Origin: Chryseobacterium nakagawai
GTDB lineage: Bacteria > Bacteroidota > Bacteroidia > Flavobacteriales > Weeksellaceae
Assembly: GCF_900637665.1 (NCBI RefSeq)
Contig: NZ_LR134386.1
Coordinates: 5,324,501 to 5,388,500, forward strand
Direction: 5' to 3'
DNA: 64,000 bases
Positions 25,022-37,471 of this stretch are shown in pieces. The translations under genes and the position numbers were made by a program. Position 1 is the first letter of the stretch. Each line of letters opens with the position of its first letter. The notes under the pieces are model-generated. The model was not told where the DNA came from and ran no database searches. It worked only from the letters and a program-made list of their open reading frames with translations.

Positions 25022-27925
25022 TTAAAAGCCTAATGTAATTGAGAATAAATAAGATCTTGTGGTTGGAAATGAAAGATTTTCAAATCCTACAGCATTAGAA
25101 TTGATAGCAAATACAGACTCAGGATCTATTCCCTTTGCTTTACTGTAGATCATCCATACATTATTGGCTGTGAAAGAAACCTTAGCACTCTGAAGTGCAA
25201 ATTTTTGAAATAAACTTTTAGGAAAATTATATGATACCTGAATATTTCTTAGCCTGATATTGGTTGCATCGTAAATGTTCTGTTCTGTAATTCCTAAGTT
25301 TCCAGCTGTTACAGCGGCCCAATAATCCTGTTGTGTTATCTCTTTTGTATTGCTTATATAACCCCCATTTTGTTGTACTACTGCATCAAGCACAATATTA
25401 TCTCTTCTTCCTCCGGGAGCTGTATCAGAAGCAAGACCTACTTTCTGTAAAGCAGATTGAGTGGATGAATAGAATTTTCCTCCAATTCTCCCGTCAATAA
25501 GTAATGAAAGTCCAAAACTTTTATATACAAAGCTATTGGTTATTCCAAACAAAGCCCTCGGTGTCTGATCACCTAAATAATATTGTTCAGCAGTCGCCTG
25601 AGGCAAACCATTCAGCCCAACAATAAGTTTTCCATATTGAGGACTGTTAGGATCCTCTACTCTTAAAAATTTTGTTCCATAAATAGATCCATAGGGCTTA
25701 CCTACTTCTGCAAAAAAGCCTACATTATCAAAACCAGCCAAAGGATATTTTAAAACTTCTCCATCAATCCGGTCAATCACACTCTTTAGTTTAGAAAAAT
25801 TCGCATTTACATTCCATGTAAAATTCTGCTTTTTAAAAATATCTGTATTTACAACTATTTCAATTCCGCTATTACTAAGACCTCCTGAACTTATCTTTTT
25901 ATACTCATATCCGGAAAGTGGATTCATTGGTAAATCTATTAACTGATCTGTTGCAGTATTCCTGAAATAACTTACATCTAAGGAAACTCTGTTAAAGAAT
26001 TTAAGATCTGCACCAACTTCAAAAGTTTTAAGTTTCTCAGCATGTAAATTAGGATCATAAAGAATTTTCTTTCTGCCAAGAATGGCATGACCACCTGGAT
26101 CTGCACCTAGTTTATAAGTATTATACAGTTCGTAAGGATTTAAAGAATTTCCGGTTACCGCATAAGCAGCACGAAGCTTAGCAAAAGTTAATACTTTAGA
26201 ATTTGTTCCGTTTAATTTATTCAACATCTCTGTTAAAACTAAAGAAGTACTGATAGAAGGATAGAAATAAGATCTATTTTCAAGAATGAGGGTGGAAGAC
26301 CAGTCATTTCTTGCCGTTGCGTTAATAAACCAATACCCGTCATAATTAATCTCAGCAGAAGCAAATACAGAATTAATCTTCTTCCAGAAATCAATTTCAT
26401 TATTAGCAATACCAGCAATATCACTAGTATTATTAACACTAAATACATTAGGAACAATCAAGTTTTGAGTACTGAAATAAATTGCTTTGGTTCTGCTCTC
26501 CATCATTTGTCCATATACAGAAAGTGATCCACCCCATTTTCCAAATAAGTTATCTTTTTTTGCAGTAAGACTTGCTATATAGTTATTCTCATAAAACTTC
26601 TCCTCACTAGTTGCATATGAGTTTCTGCGTGAAGAACCAGTCCAGACTCTCGCATCCGCATTTAAAGCATAAAAATCTGTCCCCACTCTTACATCTCCAC
26701 TTAACCAATCGTTAAATTGATATTTAAGATATCCATTTAAAAGGAAGCGATCTTTCTTATCAGCATTAAGGCTATTATAAGCAGACCAATAAGGATTTAT
26801 CCCATTAGGAGTAATCCAGCGTGATTTTATATCATTTTGAGTTTGTCCCTGTTCGTAATCTCTTATATCAATGTTTTGAGGCATGAGAAGAATATTAGGA
26901 TAATAATTACCATCTCCTCTTCCTCCTGAAGGTCTATTTTTAGCTTTTGTACTTATATATTGTACCTTTACCTCAGAAGTCCATCTTTTATTGGCTCCAA
27001 AATTTGAGTTCATCTTCGCCATAAAATTAAATCTCTCAAATTTAGAATTAGGGATCTGGCTATTATCGTTCAGATAATTCGCTGAGGTGTATAAGCTGGT
27101 ACCTTCTCCTAAATTTTCTTGAAAACTCAAAGTGTGCTGCGAATTGATTCCCGTCTTAAAAAAGTTTTTCAGATTATCATATCTCTTCATATTGGATCCT
27201 TCAAAAGCGGGACCCCAAGAACTAGAATTATCACTATTTGCTGAATTAGCAACCCCATTTAGTCCTAGACCAAAACTCTTCTGCATATCCGGCTTCATAA
27301 AAAGAGTTTCAAAACCTAAACTTGTAGAATATGTAATTCCTAAACCTCCTTTCTTCTTCCCTGTTTTGGTAGTAATTAGAATAACTCCGTTTCCCCCTCT
27401 GGATCCATATAAAGCAGAAGCTGCTCCTCCTTTAAGAACTGAGATACTTTCTATATCATCTGCATTAATATCAGCTAATCCATTTCCCATGTCTAAGTCC
27501 GGATTCCAGAAATCATTATTAAAGTAACCATCATTTTGTTTTGCTTTTGAACCTGCACTATTACTCAATGGTACACCATCCACTACAATAAGAGGTTGAT
27601 TATCTCCTTTAAGCGAACTAAACCCTCTAAGATTTATCTTGGATGAAGAAGCAGGTCCAAAGCCTCCTTTTACAACTTGAAGCCCCGCAACTTTACCTGC
27701 TAAAGCATTGGTCACATTAGTCTCTTTGGCATCAACTAATGTCTGGCCTTTTACATCCTGGAAAGAATAGCCCAAACTCTTTTTTTCTTTTTTAACTCCG
27801 TAGGCCGTTACAACAACTTCATCAATTCTTCCAACTTTAGTAGAATCTGTTCGCTGTGCAGATAATTCAGTAAAGCAAAAAAATAAAGATGAGAGAAGTC
27901 CCGCCTTAATTATTGTTTTATTCAT
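25022..27925 (-). CDS. SusC/RagA-family TonB-dependent outer-membrane transporter
   Basis: A 967-residue protein with signal peptide 1-23 (LSA-QRT) and TonB-box-like DEVVVTAYG at 35-43, directly after the signal, so it lacks the carboxypeptidase-like N-domain. The plug has INLRGFSSLKGDNQPLIVVD and SALYGSRGGNGVILITTKTG; the barrel ends SYLFSITLGF. It forms a two-gene operon with the SusD-like gene at 23110. Substrate unknown. Confidence 0.94.
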   Translation of the reverse strand: MNKTIIKAGLLSSLFFCFTELSAQRTDSTKVGRIDEVVVTAYGVKKEKKSLGYSFQDVKGQTLVDAKETNVTNALAGKVAGLQVVKGGFGPASSSKINLRGFSSLKGDNQPLIVVDGVPLSNSAGSKAKQNDGYFNNDFWNPDLDMGNGLADINADDIESISVLKGGAASALYGSRGGNGVILITTKTGKKKGGLGITYSTSLGFETLFMKPDMQKSFGLGLNGVANSANSDNSSSWGPAFEGSNMKRYDNLKNFFKTGINSQHTLSFQENLGEGTSLYTSANYLNDNSQIPNSKFERFNFMAKMNSNFGANKRWTSEVKVQYISTKAKNRPSGGRGDGNYYPNILLMPQNIDIRDYEQGQTQNDIKSRWITPNGINPYWSAYNSLNADKKDRFLLNGYLKYQFNDWLSGDVRVGTDFYALNADARVWTGSSRRNSYATSEEKFYENNYIASLTAKKDNLFGKWGGSLSVYGQMMESRTKAIYFSTQNLIVPNVFSVNNTSDIAGIANNEIDFWKKINSVFASAEINYDGYWFINATARNDWSSTLILENRSYFYPSISTSLVLTEMLNKLNGTNSKVLTFAKLRAAYAVTGNSLNPYELYNTYKLGADPGGHAILGRKKILYDPNLHAEKLKTFEVGADLKFFNRVSLDVSYFRNTATDQLIDLPMNPLSGYEYKKISSGGLSNSGIEIVVNTDIFKKQNFTWNVNANFSKLKSVIDRIDGEVLKYPLAGFDNVGFFAEVGKPYGSIYGTKFLRVEDPNSPQYGKLIVGLNGLPQATAEQYYLGDQTPRALFGITNSFVYKSFGLSLLIDGRIGGKFYSSTQSALQKVGLASDTAPGGRRDNIVLDAVVQQNGGYISNTKEITQQDYWAAVTAGNLGITEQNIYDATNIRLRNIQVSYNFPKSLFQKFALQSAKVSFTANNVWMIYSKAKGIDPESVFAINSNAVGFENLSFPTTRSYLFSITLGF

Positions 27926-27948
27926 AATAATATTTGATATTTCGCAAT

Positions 27949-27956
27949 CAAATATA
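27949..27956 (-). promoter_or_regulatory. Candidate -7 element for the third susC operon
   Basis: On the minus strand TATATTTG matches TAnnTTTG and lies 23 nt before the ATG. As with the other two susC genes no TTG is visible at -33. Confidence 0.4.
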
Positions 27957-28370
27957 ACATTTTAGCAGTATTTAATAACATACTAATAAAAAACAAGCAT
28001 GAAATTCAAAAATACTATTGAAACAATGAAAGTTATGATTCAGAATTAAAGAAAGTATCTTCAATTTTAACAGAAATAGAAAAAATAAAGAATACAAAAA
28101 AGCTTAGTGACGGATGATAAGACATACATAACAGGTGATAGTAATGAGTTATTATTGGGTAATGCCTTACACCTCATTTTTATATGTGGAGATCCTTACC
28201 AGATGACAAAATTAGTAAACATATCATAAGTAATGATAACTGGTATATATCAAATAGAGAATATATGAAAGAGTAAAATACAGCATAAAGAATGAATACT
28301 TTTAAGAGTCATTCTTTAAGAATGATTACACATTACTTATCATTGACTGTTTTACTGCGGAGTATAGAGC
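27957..28370. other. Gene-free AT-rich spacer between susC and the rRNA operon
   Basis: No convincing reading frame, tRNA or repeat family is seen. A small inverted repeat TCATTCTT...AAGAATGA lies near 28310-28327. The region separates the divergent susC promoter from the rRNA terminator. Confidence 0.5.
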
Positions 28371-28406
28371 AAAAAAAAGTCTCATACATTACTGTATGAG
28401 ACTTTT
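28371..28406 (-). terminator. rRNA operon terminator
   Basis: AAAGTCTCATACA/TGTATGAGACTTT is a perfect 13-bp stem with a 4-nt loop; on the minus strand it is followed by a run of T. It lies 16 nt past the 5S 3' end. Confidence 0.9.
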
Positions 28407-28421
28407 AAAAATAAAATAAAA

Positions 28422-28530
<109 letters not shown>

Positions 28531-28540
28531 GGCTTTATAT

Positions 28541-28612
28541 AAGATATCAGAGGATAGATTTCAGATCTCAGACTTAAAGTCTGTTATCTGATGTCTTATA
28601 TCTGACATCTGT
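28541..28612. repeat. TCTGA-type repeat in the 23S-5S spacer
   Basis: Clustered TCAGAT/ATCTGA units form an imperfect hairpin (CAGATCTCAGACTT opposite AAGTCTGTTATCTG). An 18-nt string, ATCTGATGTCTTATATCT (28586-28603), recurs exactly in the tRNA spacer at 31764-31781. Confidence 0.75.
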
Positions 28613-28631
28613 TTTAATCGATAAAAACTTT

Positions 28632-28646
28632 CACAAAGAGCTAACC
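28632..28646 (-). other. 23S processing stem, 3' arm
   Basis: On the transcript GGTTAGCTCTTTGTG is complementary (14 of 15) to CACAAAGAGATAACC at 31517-31531, upstream of 23S. The pair encloses 23S as an RNase III-type processing stem would. Confidence 0.75.
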
Positions 28647-28669
28647 TTGCTGCACTTTCGTGCGCCATA

Positions 28670-31436
<2,767 letters not shown>

Positions 31437-31516
31437 CCTAATATTAAATTAGTTCAGTATTTTTTGATAAATTAAATTTATCGATATTTTTATAAACTCG
31501 GCACTCGAAAGTGCTC

Positions 31517-31531
31517 GGTTATCTCTTTGTG
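31517..31531 (-). other. 23S processing stem, 5' arm
   Basis: CACAAAGAGATAACC on the transcript pairs with the arm at 28632-28646. A local hairpin (GAGCACTTTCGAGTGC) lies just inside it. Confidence 0.75.
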
Positions 31532-31547
31532 ATGTCTTTACCGTTAA

Positions 31548-31560
31548 TGTCAATGATCTT
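31548..31560 (-). promoter_or_regulatory. boxA-like antitermination motif before 23S
   Basis: The transcript reads AAGATCATTGACA, identical over 13 nt to the copy before 16S (33666-33678) and similar to boxA of other bacteria (TGCTCTTTAACA in E. coli). The same order, one boxA before each large rRNA, is known from rRNA operons. Confidence 0.65.
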
Positions 31561-31638
31561 AAATTCTTCTTGTCCAACTGATGAACGAATATTGTTTTTG
31601 GCTCTATCCGTAACTTTTAAATCAGTCTTCCAAAACTG

Positions 31639-31712
31639 TGGAGAATAAGGGAGTCGAACCCTTGACCTCCTGCGTGCAAGGCAGGCGCTCTAGCCAGCTG
31701 AGCTAATTCCCC
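31639..31712 (-). tRNA. tRNA-Ala (TGC anticodon)
   Basis: A 74-nt cloverleaf: acceptor GGGGAAT with ATTCTCC (one G-U pair), D-arm AGCTCAGCTGGCTAGAGC, anticodon loop CTTGCAC giving TGC, T-arm GGGTTCGACTCCC. The CCA is not encoded beyond the discriminator A. Confidence 0.95.
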
Positions 31713-31723
31713 TCTAGTAGACT

Positions 31724-31782
31724 TCAGATTTTAGATCTCAGATTACAGACTTTATTGTCTGACATCTGATGTCTTATATCTT
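31724..31782. repeat. TCTGA-type repeat in the tRNA spacer
   Basis: Same family as 28541-28612: CAGATTACAGAC opposite GTCTGACATCTG forms an imperfect hairpin, and the 18-nt string at 31764-31781 is exact between copies. Confidence 0.75.
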
Positions 31783-31799
31783 CCCGTCTTTTTAATTAG

Positions 31800-31873
31800 T
31801 AGTCTCGGGCAGGCTCGAACTGCCGACCTCTACATTATCAGTGTAGCGCTCTAACCAGCTGAGCTACGAGACT
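31800..31873 (-). tRNA. tRNA-Ile (GAT anticodon)
   Basis: A 74-nt cloverleaf: acceptor AGTCTCG/CGAGACT, D-arm AGCTCAGCTGGTTAGAGC, anticodon loop CTGATAA giving GAT, T-arm GCAGTTCGAGCCTGC. The Ile-Ala pair between 16S and 23S is the usual rRNA spacer set. Confidence 0.95.
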
Positions 31874-31880
31874 GTCTGTT

Positions 31881-31916
31881 AGACTAACAGATTTCAGATA
31901 ACAGATATCAGATTTA
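31881..31916. repeat. TCTGA-type repeat in the 16S-tRNA spacer
   Basis: A shorter, opposite-facing copy with CAGATTTCAGATAACAGATA; same TCAGAT units as the other two copies. Confidence 0.6.
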
Positions 31917-31986
31917 ACTGACCATCCTATCTTCATCCTTGTCTCTCTCAATCCCTTTACTAATTTCTAGTGGGTTTTGTATTTTT

Positions 31987-32018
31987 AATATAATCAACCA
32001 AACAAAAAACTAAAGCTT
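31987..32018 (-). other. 16S processing stem, 3' arm
   Basis: On the transcript AAGCTTTAGTTTTTTGTTTG, followed by GTTGATTATATT, pairs over about 30 bases with the leader segment at 33628-33662, with a few mismatches. Confidence 0.75.
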
Positions 32019-32079
32019 TACTTTGAATAAGTACTTGTATCCGAAGATACTAATTTTGTTTATCGTCTAAAAGACGCTC

Positions 32080-33597
<1,518 letters not shown>

Positions 33598-33627
33598 TAT
33601 GTTTGTCTGACTCACTCAAAGTTTTTT

Positions 33628-33662
33628 AACGCTTTAGTTTTTCCTTACTTGGTTGTTATATT
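33628..33662 (-). other. 16S processing stem, 5' arm
   Basis: The leader segment complementary to 31987-32018; together they enclose the whole 16S. Confidence 0.75.
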
Positions 33663-33665
33663 GTA

Positions 33666-33678
33666 TGTCAATGATCTT
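33666..33678 (-). promoter_or_regulatory. boxA-like antitermination motif in the 16S leader
   Basis: The transcript reads AAGATCATTGACA, the exact 13-nt copy of the motif before 23S. Confidence 0.65.
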
Positions 33679-33739
33679 TATATCTTTCGCTTTTTAACGA
33701 AGCAATCTCTCTGTCAGTGTCGCTCCGTATTTGCGAGTG

Positions 33740-33771
33740 CAAAAGTAAAACTTTATTTCCATTTGACCAAA
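33740..33771 (-). promoter_or_regulatory. rRNA promoter, proximal
   Basis: On the minus strand TTTG (33771-33768), 20 nt, then TACTTTTG (33747-33740), matching the Bacteroidota TTG/TAnnTTTG pattern. Confidence 0.7.
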
Positions 33772-33865
33772 TGTTTCGAAAGAAAATTTTAAAGTTTTTT
33801 AAGTAACCTTAATCTCTTTCCAAACCCTCAATCTCTCTACTCCTGCGCTCCCTTAATTGGGACTG

Positions 33866-33895
33866 CAAAGATACAAACTTTATTTTAACTCGCAA
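33866..33895 (-). promoter_or_regulatory. rRNA promoter, middle
   Basis: TTG (33895-33893), 19 nt, TATCTTTG (33873-33866): ideal spacing and -7 box. Confidence 0.8.
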
Positions 33896-34014
33896 CTTTT
33901 AAATCCTAAAAATTAAAAGTTTTTTTTTCGCCTGTCTCTCTCGTAGAATATAATGTTTATGCTTATCTAAAAGCTCCTCTGCGCTTACCGAATCTCTTTC
34001 GTTTTTCAGTGGGG

Positions 34015-34045
34015 CAAAGATAGAAACTTCATCCATTCCCCGCAA
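34015..34045 (-). promoter_or_regulatory. rRNA promoter, distal
   Basis: TTG (34045-34043), 20 nt, TATCTTTG (34022-34015). The whole gap 33598-34186 has no gene; it holds these three promoters, the leader elements and an AT-rich remainder. Confidence 0.8.
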
Positions 34046-34186
34046 GTTTATTTAACATAAAATTCATATTCAGGTAATATTTTACTCTTAAAGCACTGGT
34101 ACTATGAGAGAAAAATTTTAATCAAAATTCAATCAATTAGTCTTCTTATATAAGTAAAAGATAAATTAAGGCTTTTGACCGTGCTT

Positions 34187-34867
34187 CTAAGGTGTCATTT
34201 CTGTATAAATAGCGCTCAAAAATTCTGCATATGATTTTTCTAAGCCGATAACATCTCCTGATTTAAGGTTTAAGCCTCCAACTCCTGAAGTGTCCGGCTT
34301 AATTTTTAATGATGATACCTGAAAGTATAAGTTTTCATCATTTGTCTTTGGCTGGACTTGTACTGTTGAACCTAAAAGTTTCTTAGTTGAGATGGTATAC
34401 ACTTCTCCCGGAACAATTTTTAATTTAAAAAATGACCTTGGCTTTATTGTATAATCTTTTCTATTAATATTAATCTTCTGATTTTTTTCAGAAGAGGCGA
34501 ATATATACATTGATCCTTCCTGAACTTTGAGTTTTTCTTTTGGAGTGTAATATAACGCGATCTTATAATTAGAAGCATTAAAGGCTTGAGCTGATCCGTC
34601 AATGTTTTCAAAAGGTTTTATTACAAAAGTATTCGCTCCAATCTCTTTTGCTTTTTTGTATACTAATGAAAATACCATTGCATCATCTTTTGAGAATCCC
34701 TGGACTTCAGCTTCTCCTAAATAGATGGATTCTGTTTCTGCTTCATTTTTTTTATAAAGAAACTTATCTGAATGGTCAATGGTTTTCTCCACCTTGCTCA
34801 GATAAACATTTTGGGCACTCCAAAGCTGAGCACATACTAAGGAAAAGATGATGGCTATATTTTTCAT
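34187..34867 (-). CDS. Secreted protein of unknown function
   Basis: 226 residues from the ATG at 34867 (MKNIAIIFSLVCAQLWSAQ, signal peptide 1-18); a longer frame would run into rmlD. After the signal come NVYLSKVEKTIDHSDKF, a Gly/Asn-containing ANTFVIKPFENIDGS stretch and a C-terminal beta-rich part. The start of the mature protein vaguely resembles small envelope proteins with an alpha/beta heavy-metal-like fold, but I recognise no family. It starts 4 nt after the rmlD stop, so it is probably co-transcribed with rmlD. Confidence 0.65.
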   Translation of the reverse strand: MKNIAIIFSLVCAQLWSAQNVYLSKVEKTIDHSDKFLYKKNEAETESIYLGEAEVQGFSKDDAMVFSLVYKKAKEIGANTFVIKPFENIDGSAQAFNASNYKIALYYTPKEKLKVQEGSMYIFASSEKNQKININRKDYTIKPRSFFKLKIVPGEVYTISTKKLLGSTVQVQPKTNDENLYFQVSSLKIKPDTSGVGGLNLKSGDVIGLEKSYAEFLSAIYTEMTP

Positions 34868-34871
34868 ATTC

Positions 34872-35735
34872 TTATTGTTGAGTAAGGATGTCAACACATT
34901 CTTCAAGACTGTGTTCCCAGTGTTTAGGTTCAATTTTATAAATTTCTTCTATTTTATCCAGAGACATGGTACTTCTTACAGGTCTTTTGGCTGGAGTTGG
35001 ATACTGCTCGGTTGTTAATGCATTTAATTGTATTGAGGATTTTGAAAATTCAGCAATTTTCTTCGCAAAATCAAACCATGTGGTTTCCGGGTAATTTGAA
35101 AAGTGGAAAATCCCAAAGGTTTTATTGGGGCTTTCAATAATTTCCATGATAGCTGCTGCAAGATCATTAGCATTTGTAGGCTGACCAAACTGGTCTGCTA
35201 CAATTCCCAACTCGGTTTTCTGAGAGAACAGGTTCAACATTGTTTTCACAAAATTTTTGTTAAACTCAGAATATAACCAGGAAGTTCTTAGAATAATAGT
35301 ATTAGGATTAATTTCCAATGCTAATTCTTCTCCTTTTCTTTTTGATGCTCCGTATACTCCTATCGGATCAGTAAAATCCTCTTCTGAATAAGGAAGGTTT
35401 GTATTTCCATCAAAAACATAGTCTGTAGAAACATGAATCAGAATGGTTTTATGATCTGTACAAGCCTGAGCAAGGTTAGCTACACCGTCAGCATTTACTG
35501 CAAAAGCCTTTTCTTCTTCTTTCTCTGCTAAGTCTACCGCTGTATATGCAGAAGCATTGATACAAAAATCTGGTTTGTTATCATAAAAGAAGTCATTTAC
35601 CTGTTCCGCATTAGTAACATCTAAGATTGTGGAATCTGTAAAAAGAAATTCATATTGATTTTCAAAATCCGGAGCAATTTTTCTGATACAATTACCTAAC
35701 TGTCCGTTGCTGCCTATTACTACTATTTTTTTCAT
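34872..35735 (-). CDS. rmlD: dTDP-4-dehydrorhamnose reductase
   Basis: A 287-residue extended SDR enzyme that reduces dTDP-4-dehydro-L-rhamnose to dTDP-L-rhamnose. GSNGQLG (8-14) is the Rossmann nucleotide-binding loop; NASAYTAVD (60-68) and HVSTDYVFDG (about 101-110) are RmlD hallmarks; YGASKRKGE holds the catalytic Tyr and Lys. The length is typical. Other rhamnose genes (rmlA, B, C) are not in the window, but a polysaccharide locus lies nearby. Confidence 0.9.
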   Translation of the reverse strand: MKKIVVIGSNGQLGNCIRKIAPDFENQYEFLFTDSTILDVTNAEQVNDFFYDNKPDFCINASAYTAVDLAEKEEEKAFAVNADGVANLAQACTDHKTILIHVSTDYVFDGNTNLPYSEEDFTDPIGVYGASKRKGEELALEINPNTIILRTSWLYSEFNKNFVKTMLNLFSQKTELGIVADQFGQPTNANDLAAAIMEIIESPNKTFGIFHFSNYPETTWFDFAKKIAEFSKSSIQLNALTTEQYPTPAKRPVRSTMSLDKIEEIYKIEPKHWEHSLEECVDILTQQ

Positions 35736-35782
35736 ATATTATTGATTTAAACCTATCAAAAAATTCTCAATAGAAATACCTA

Positions 35783-36268
35783 TTAAGAGTTTTTTGCATT
35801 TTGGGATCTTAAAAACTTAACTCTCGACTGGAAATCTTTTTGTACCAGATCTACATAAAACTTATTAAATGTTTCTTTGATATCGTCAGGGTGTACTTCT
35901 GATTTTCTTGTTTTCATATTGAAATAAATAACGGTAACCCAAAGTACTGCATGAACTGTCTTCTCATCTAAGCTTTTCATCAAGATTTCAACCTTAGCTG
36001 TTCTGTCCTGTACCTCAATAGTTTTACTGCTGATGACTACCTGCGTATTATATCTTACTTCTTTCAGATAAGCTATTTCATTCTGAATGGCAATCCAGGT
36101 GCAGCCTGTTTGTTTGGTATATTCTTCATAAGTAAATCCGTAAAATGTCTCTACGTGATCTTCTCTGGCATTGAACATATAATCTAGATATTTTACATTA
36201 TTCAAATGACCAATAGGATCACAATCGCTAAACCTAACTTTTACTATAGTTGATACTTCTTTTTCCAT
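35783..36268 (-). CDS. 4HBT hot-dog acyl-CoA thioesterase
   Basis: A 161-residue hot-dog protein. VRFSDCDPIGHLNNVKYLDY (11-30) is the 4-hydroxybenzoyl-CoA thioesterase-type motif with the catalytic Asp, and the rest follows the single-domain pattern of YbgC/FadM-like enzymes. It hydrolyses an acyl-CoA; the chain is unknown. It lies 47 nt upstream of rmlD and starts close to the terminator that ends the bamA operon. Confidence 0.85.
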   Translation of the reverse strand: MEKEVSTIVKVRFSDCDPIGHLNNVKYLDYMFNAREDHVETFYGFTYEEYTKQTGCTWIAIQNEIAYLKEVRYNTQVVISSKTIEVQDRTAKVEILMKSLDEKTVHAVLWVTVIYFNMKTRKSEVHPDDIKETFNKFYVDLVQKDFQSRVKFLRSQNAKNS

Positions 36269-36283
36269 TTCGCAAAAATAAAC

Positions 36284-36312
36284 AAACCGCCTCTTTTGGA
36301 GGCGGTTTGTCT
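36284..36312 (-). terminator. Terminator of the BamA-Skp operon
   Basis: ACAAACCGCCTC and GAGGCGGTTTGT form a perfect 12-bp stem with a 5-nt loop; on the minus strand it is followed by TTTATTTTTG. The latter overlaps a possible -7 element (TATTTTTG) for the thioesterase gene. Confidence 0.88.
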
Positions 36313-36338
36313 TATAAATCTTTGTTAATTTGCCGAAA

Positions 36339-36842
36339 TTATTGAATTCCTAATTCTTTTTTTACAGCTGCAGTAGCATCAGCACCTGCTTTGTAAAGGA
36401 ATGCAGGTGAATTTGCATCCATTACATACTCATATCCGTTAGATTTAGCAACTTTGTCTACAGCATCGTTCAATTTTTTCTCAATTGGTCCGAAAGCTAC
36501 TTCTTGCTTAGACTGAAGATCTTTTTGAGCTTTATCCTGCATTTGAGCTATTTCTTCCTGAATTTTTTGTAATTCAGCTTCTCTAGCTTTGTTTTCGTCT
36601 GCAGATTTCTTAGGAGCTTCTTCGCTATATTGCTTTAATTTAGCTTGCCCAGCATCGTATTTTTTCTTGATCTCAGCTTGTTTAGTATCGTAGAATGTTT
36701 TAAGGTCAGCATCTGCTTTTTTCTTTTCAGGCATTGCATTAAGAACTCCCAATACATCTAAAGTAGCCATTTTTTGAGCTTTTGCCATACCTACAGAAAC
36801 AACCATCATTACTGCTGCAAATAATACACTTAATTTTTTCAT
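36339..36842 (-). CDS. Skp/OmpH-family periplasmic chaperone (second copy)
   Basis: A 167-residue protein with signal peptide to about 22 (AKA-QKM). KMATLDVLGVLNAMPEKKKA begins the mature part, as in OmpH (VDxxxVLxxMPE). A long charged coiled coil (about 45-120) follows, then GYEYVMDANSPAFLYK near the C-terminus, the conserved closing segment. It holds unfolded outer-membrane proteins on the way to BamA. It lies 66 nt after the other Skp copy and ends the operon. Confidence 0.88.
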   Translation of the reverse strand: MKKLSVLFAAVMMVVSVGMAKAQKMATLDVLGVLNAMPEKKKADADLKTFYDTKQAEIKKKYDAGQAKLKQYSEEAPKKSADENKAREAELQKIQEEIAQMQDKAQKDLQSKQEVAFGPIEKKLNDAVDKVAKSNGYEYVMDANSPAFLYKAGADATAAVKKELGIQ

Positions 36843-36879
36843 AATTGGTAAATAAATAATTTAATTTGTTTTTAGATTT

Positions 36880-36906
36880 CAAATTTACGTAAAAGTTAAC
36901 TAACAA
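36880..36906 (-). promoter_or_regulatory. Candidate internal promoter for the second skp gene
   Basis: TTG (36906-36904), 16 nt, TAAATTTG (36887-36880), in the 66-nt gap between the two skp genes. Spacing is a little short. Confidence 0.35.
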
Positions 36907-36908
36907 TT

Positions 36909-37463
36909 TTACTTTTTACTTTTACTTGTAGTTTTCTCTTTTTTATCTGTTCCCTTCAGCAAAATAGTTAATACTTTTTCTGTATAGTCATATTTTCCCT
37001 GAAGAAAAATAACACTAATGTTATTGCTTTTATCAAGAACTATGCCCAACCCATTTTTTTCGGACATTGTTTTGATGGCTTCCCAGATCTGATCCTGGAA
37101 TGGTAAAACAAGATTCGTTCTCAGTTTTGCTATTTCACCATTAGCTCCGAAACGTAAGCTGGTAGTGGTTTTGACATTTTTATCAAGATCTACTACTTCT
37201 TTTTCTCTAAGTTTCAGCTGGTCACCAATCAATAACACTTTTTCACTTTCAAAAGCCGCTTTTTTCCTTTCATATTCTGACTGCATATTCTGAAGTTCAG
37301 ACTGCCAGGTATCGATCTGAGAGTTTAGTCTCGCTTCGGCTTCTTTATACTGAGGTAATTTATTTAAAATTTCATTAGTATCTACTACTCCTATTTTCTG
37401 AGCATTTCCAAACCCGAAAATTAAGAGTAATACAAAAGTGATGGTTATTTTAAAGTTCTTCAT
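36909..37463 (-). CDS. Skp/OmpH-family periplasmic chaperone (first copy)
   Basis: 184 residues from the ATG at 37463 (MKNFKITITF...GNA-QKIG signal peptide); a longer frame starting inside bamA is rejected. KIGVVDTNEILNKLPQYKEA is the family N-terminus, a coiled coil covers about 45-115, and GLGIVLDKSNNISVIFLQGK is the C-terminal conserved part. The C-terminus is Lys/Thr/Ser rich. It follows bamA by 8 nt, so it is co-transcribed with the machine it serves. Confidence 0.88.
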   Translation of the reverse strand: MKNFKITITFVLLLIFGFGNAQKIGVVDTNEILNKLPQYKEAEARLNSQIDTWQSELQNMQSEYERKKAAFESEKVLLIGDQLKLREKEVVDLDKNVKTTTSLRFGANGEIAKLRTNLVLPFQDQIWEAIKTMSEKNGLGIVLDKSNNISVIFLQGKYDYTEKVLTILLKGTDKKEKTTSKSKK

Positions 37464-37471
37464 ATTTATAA

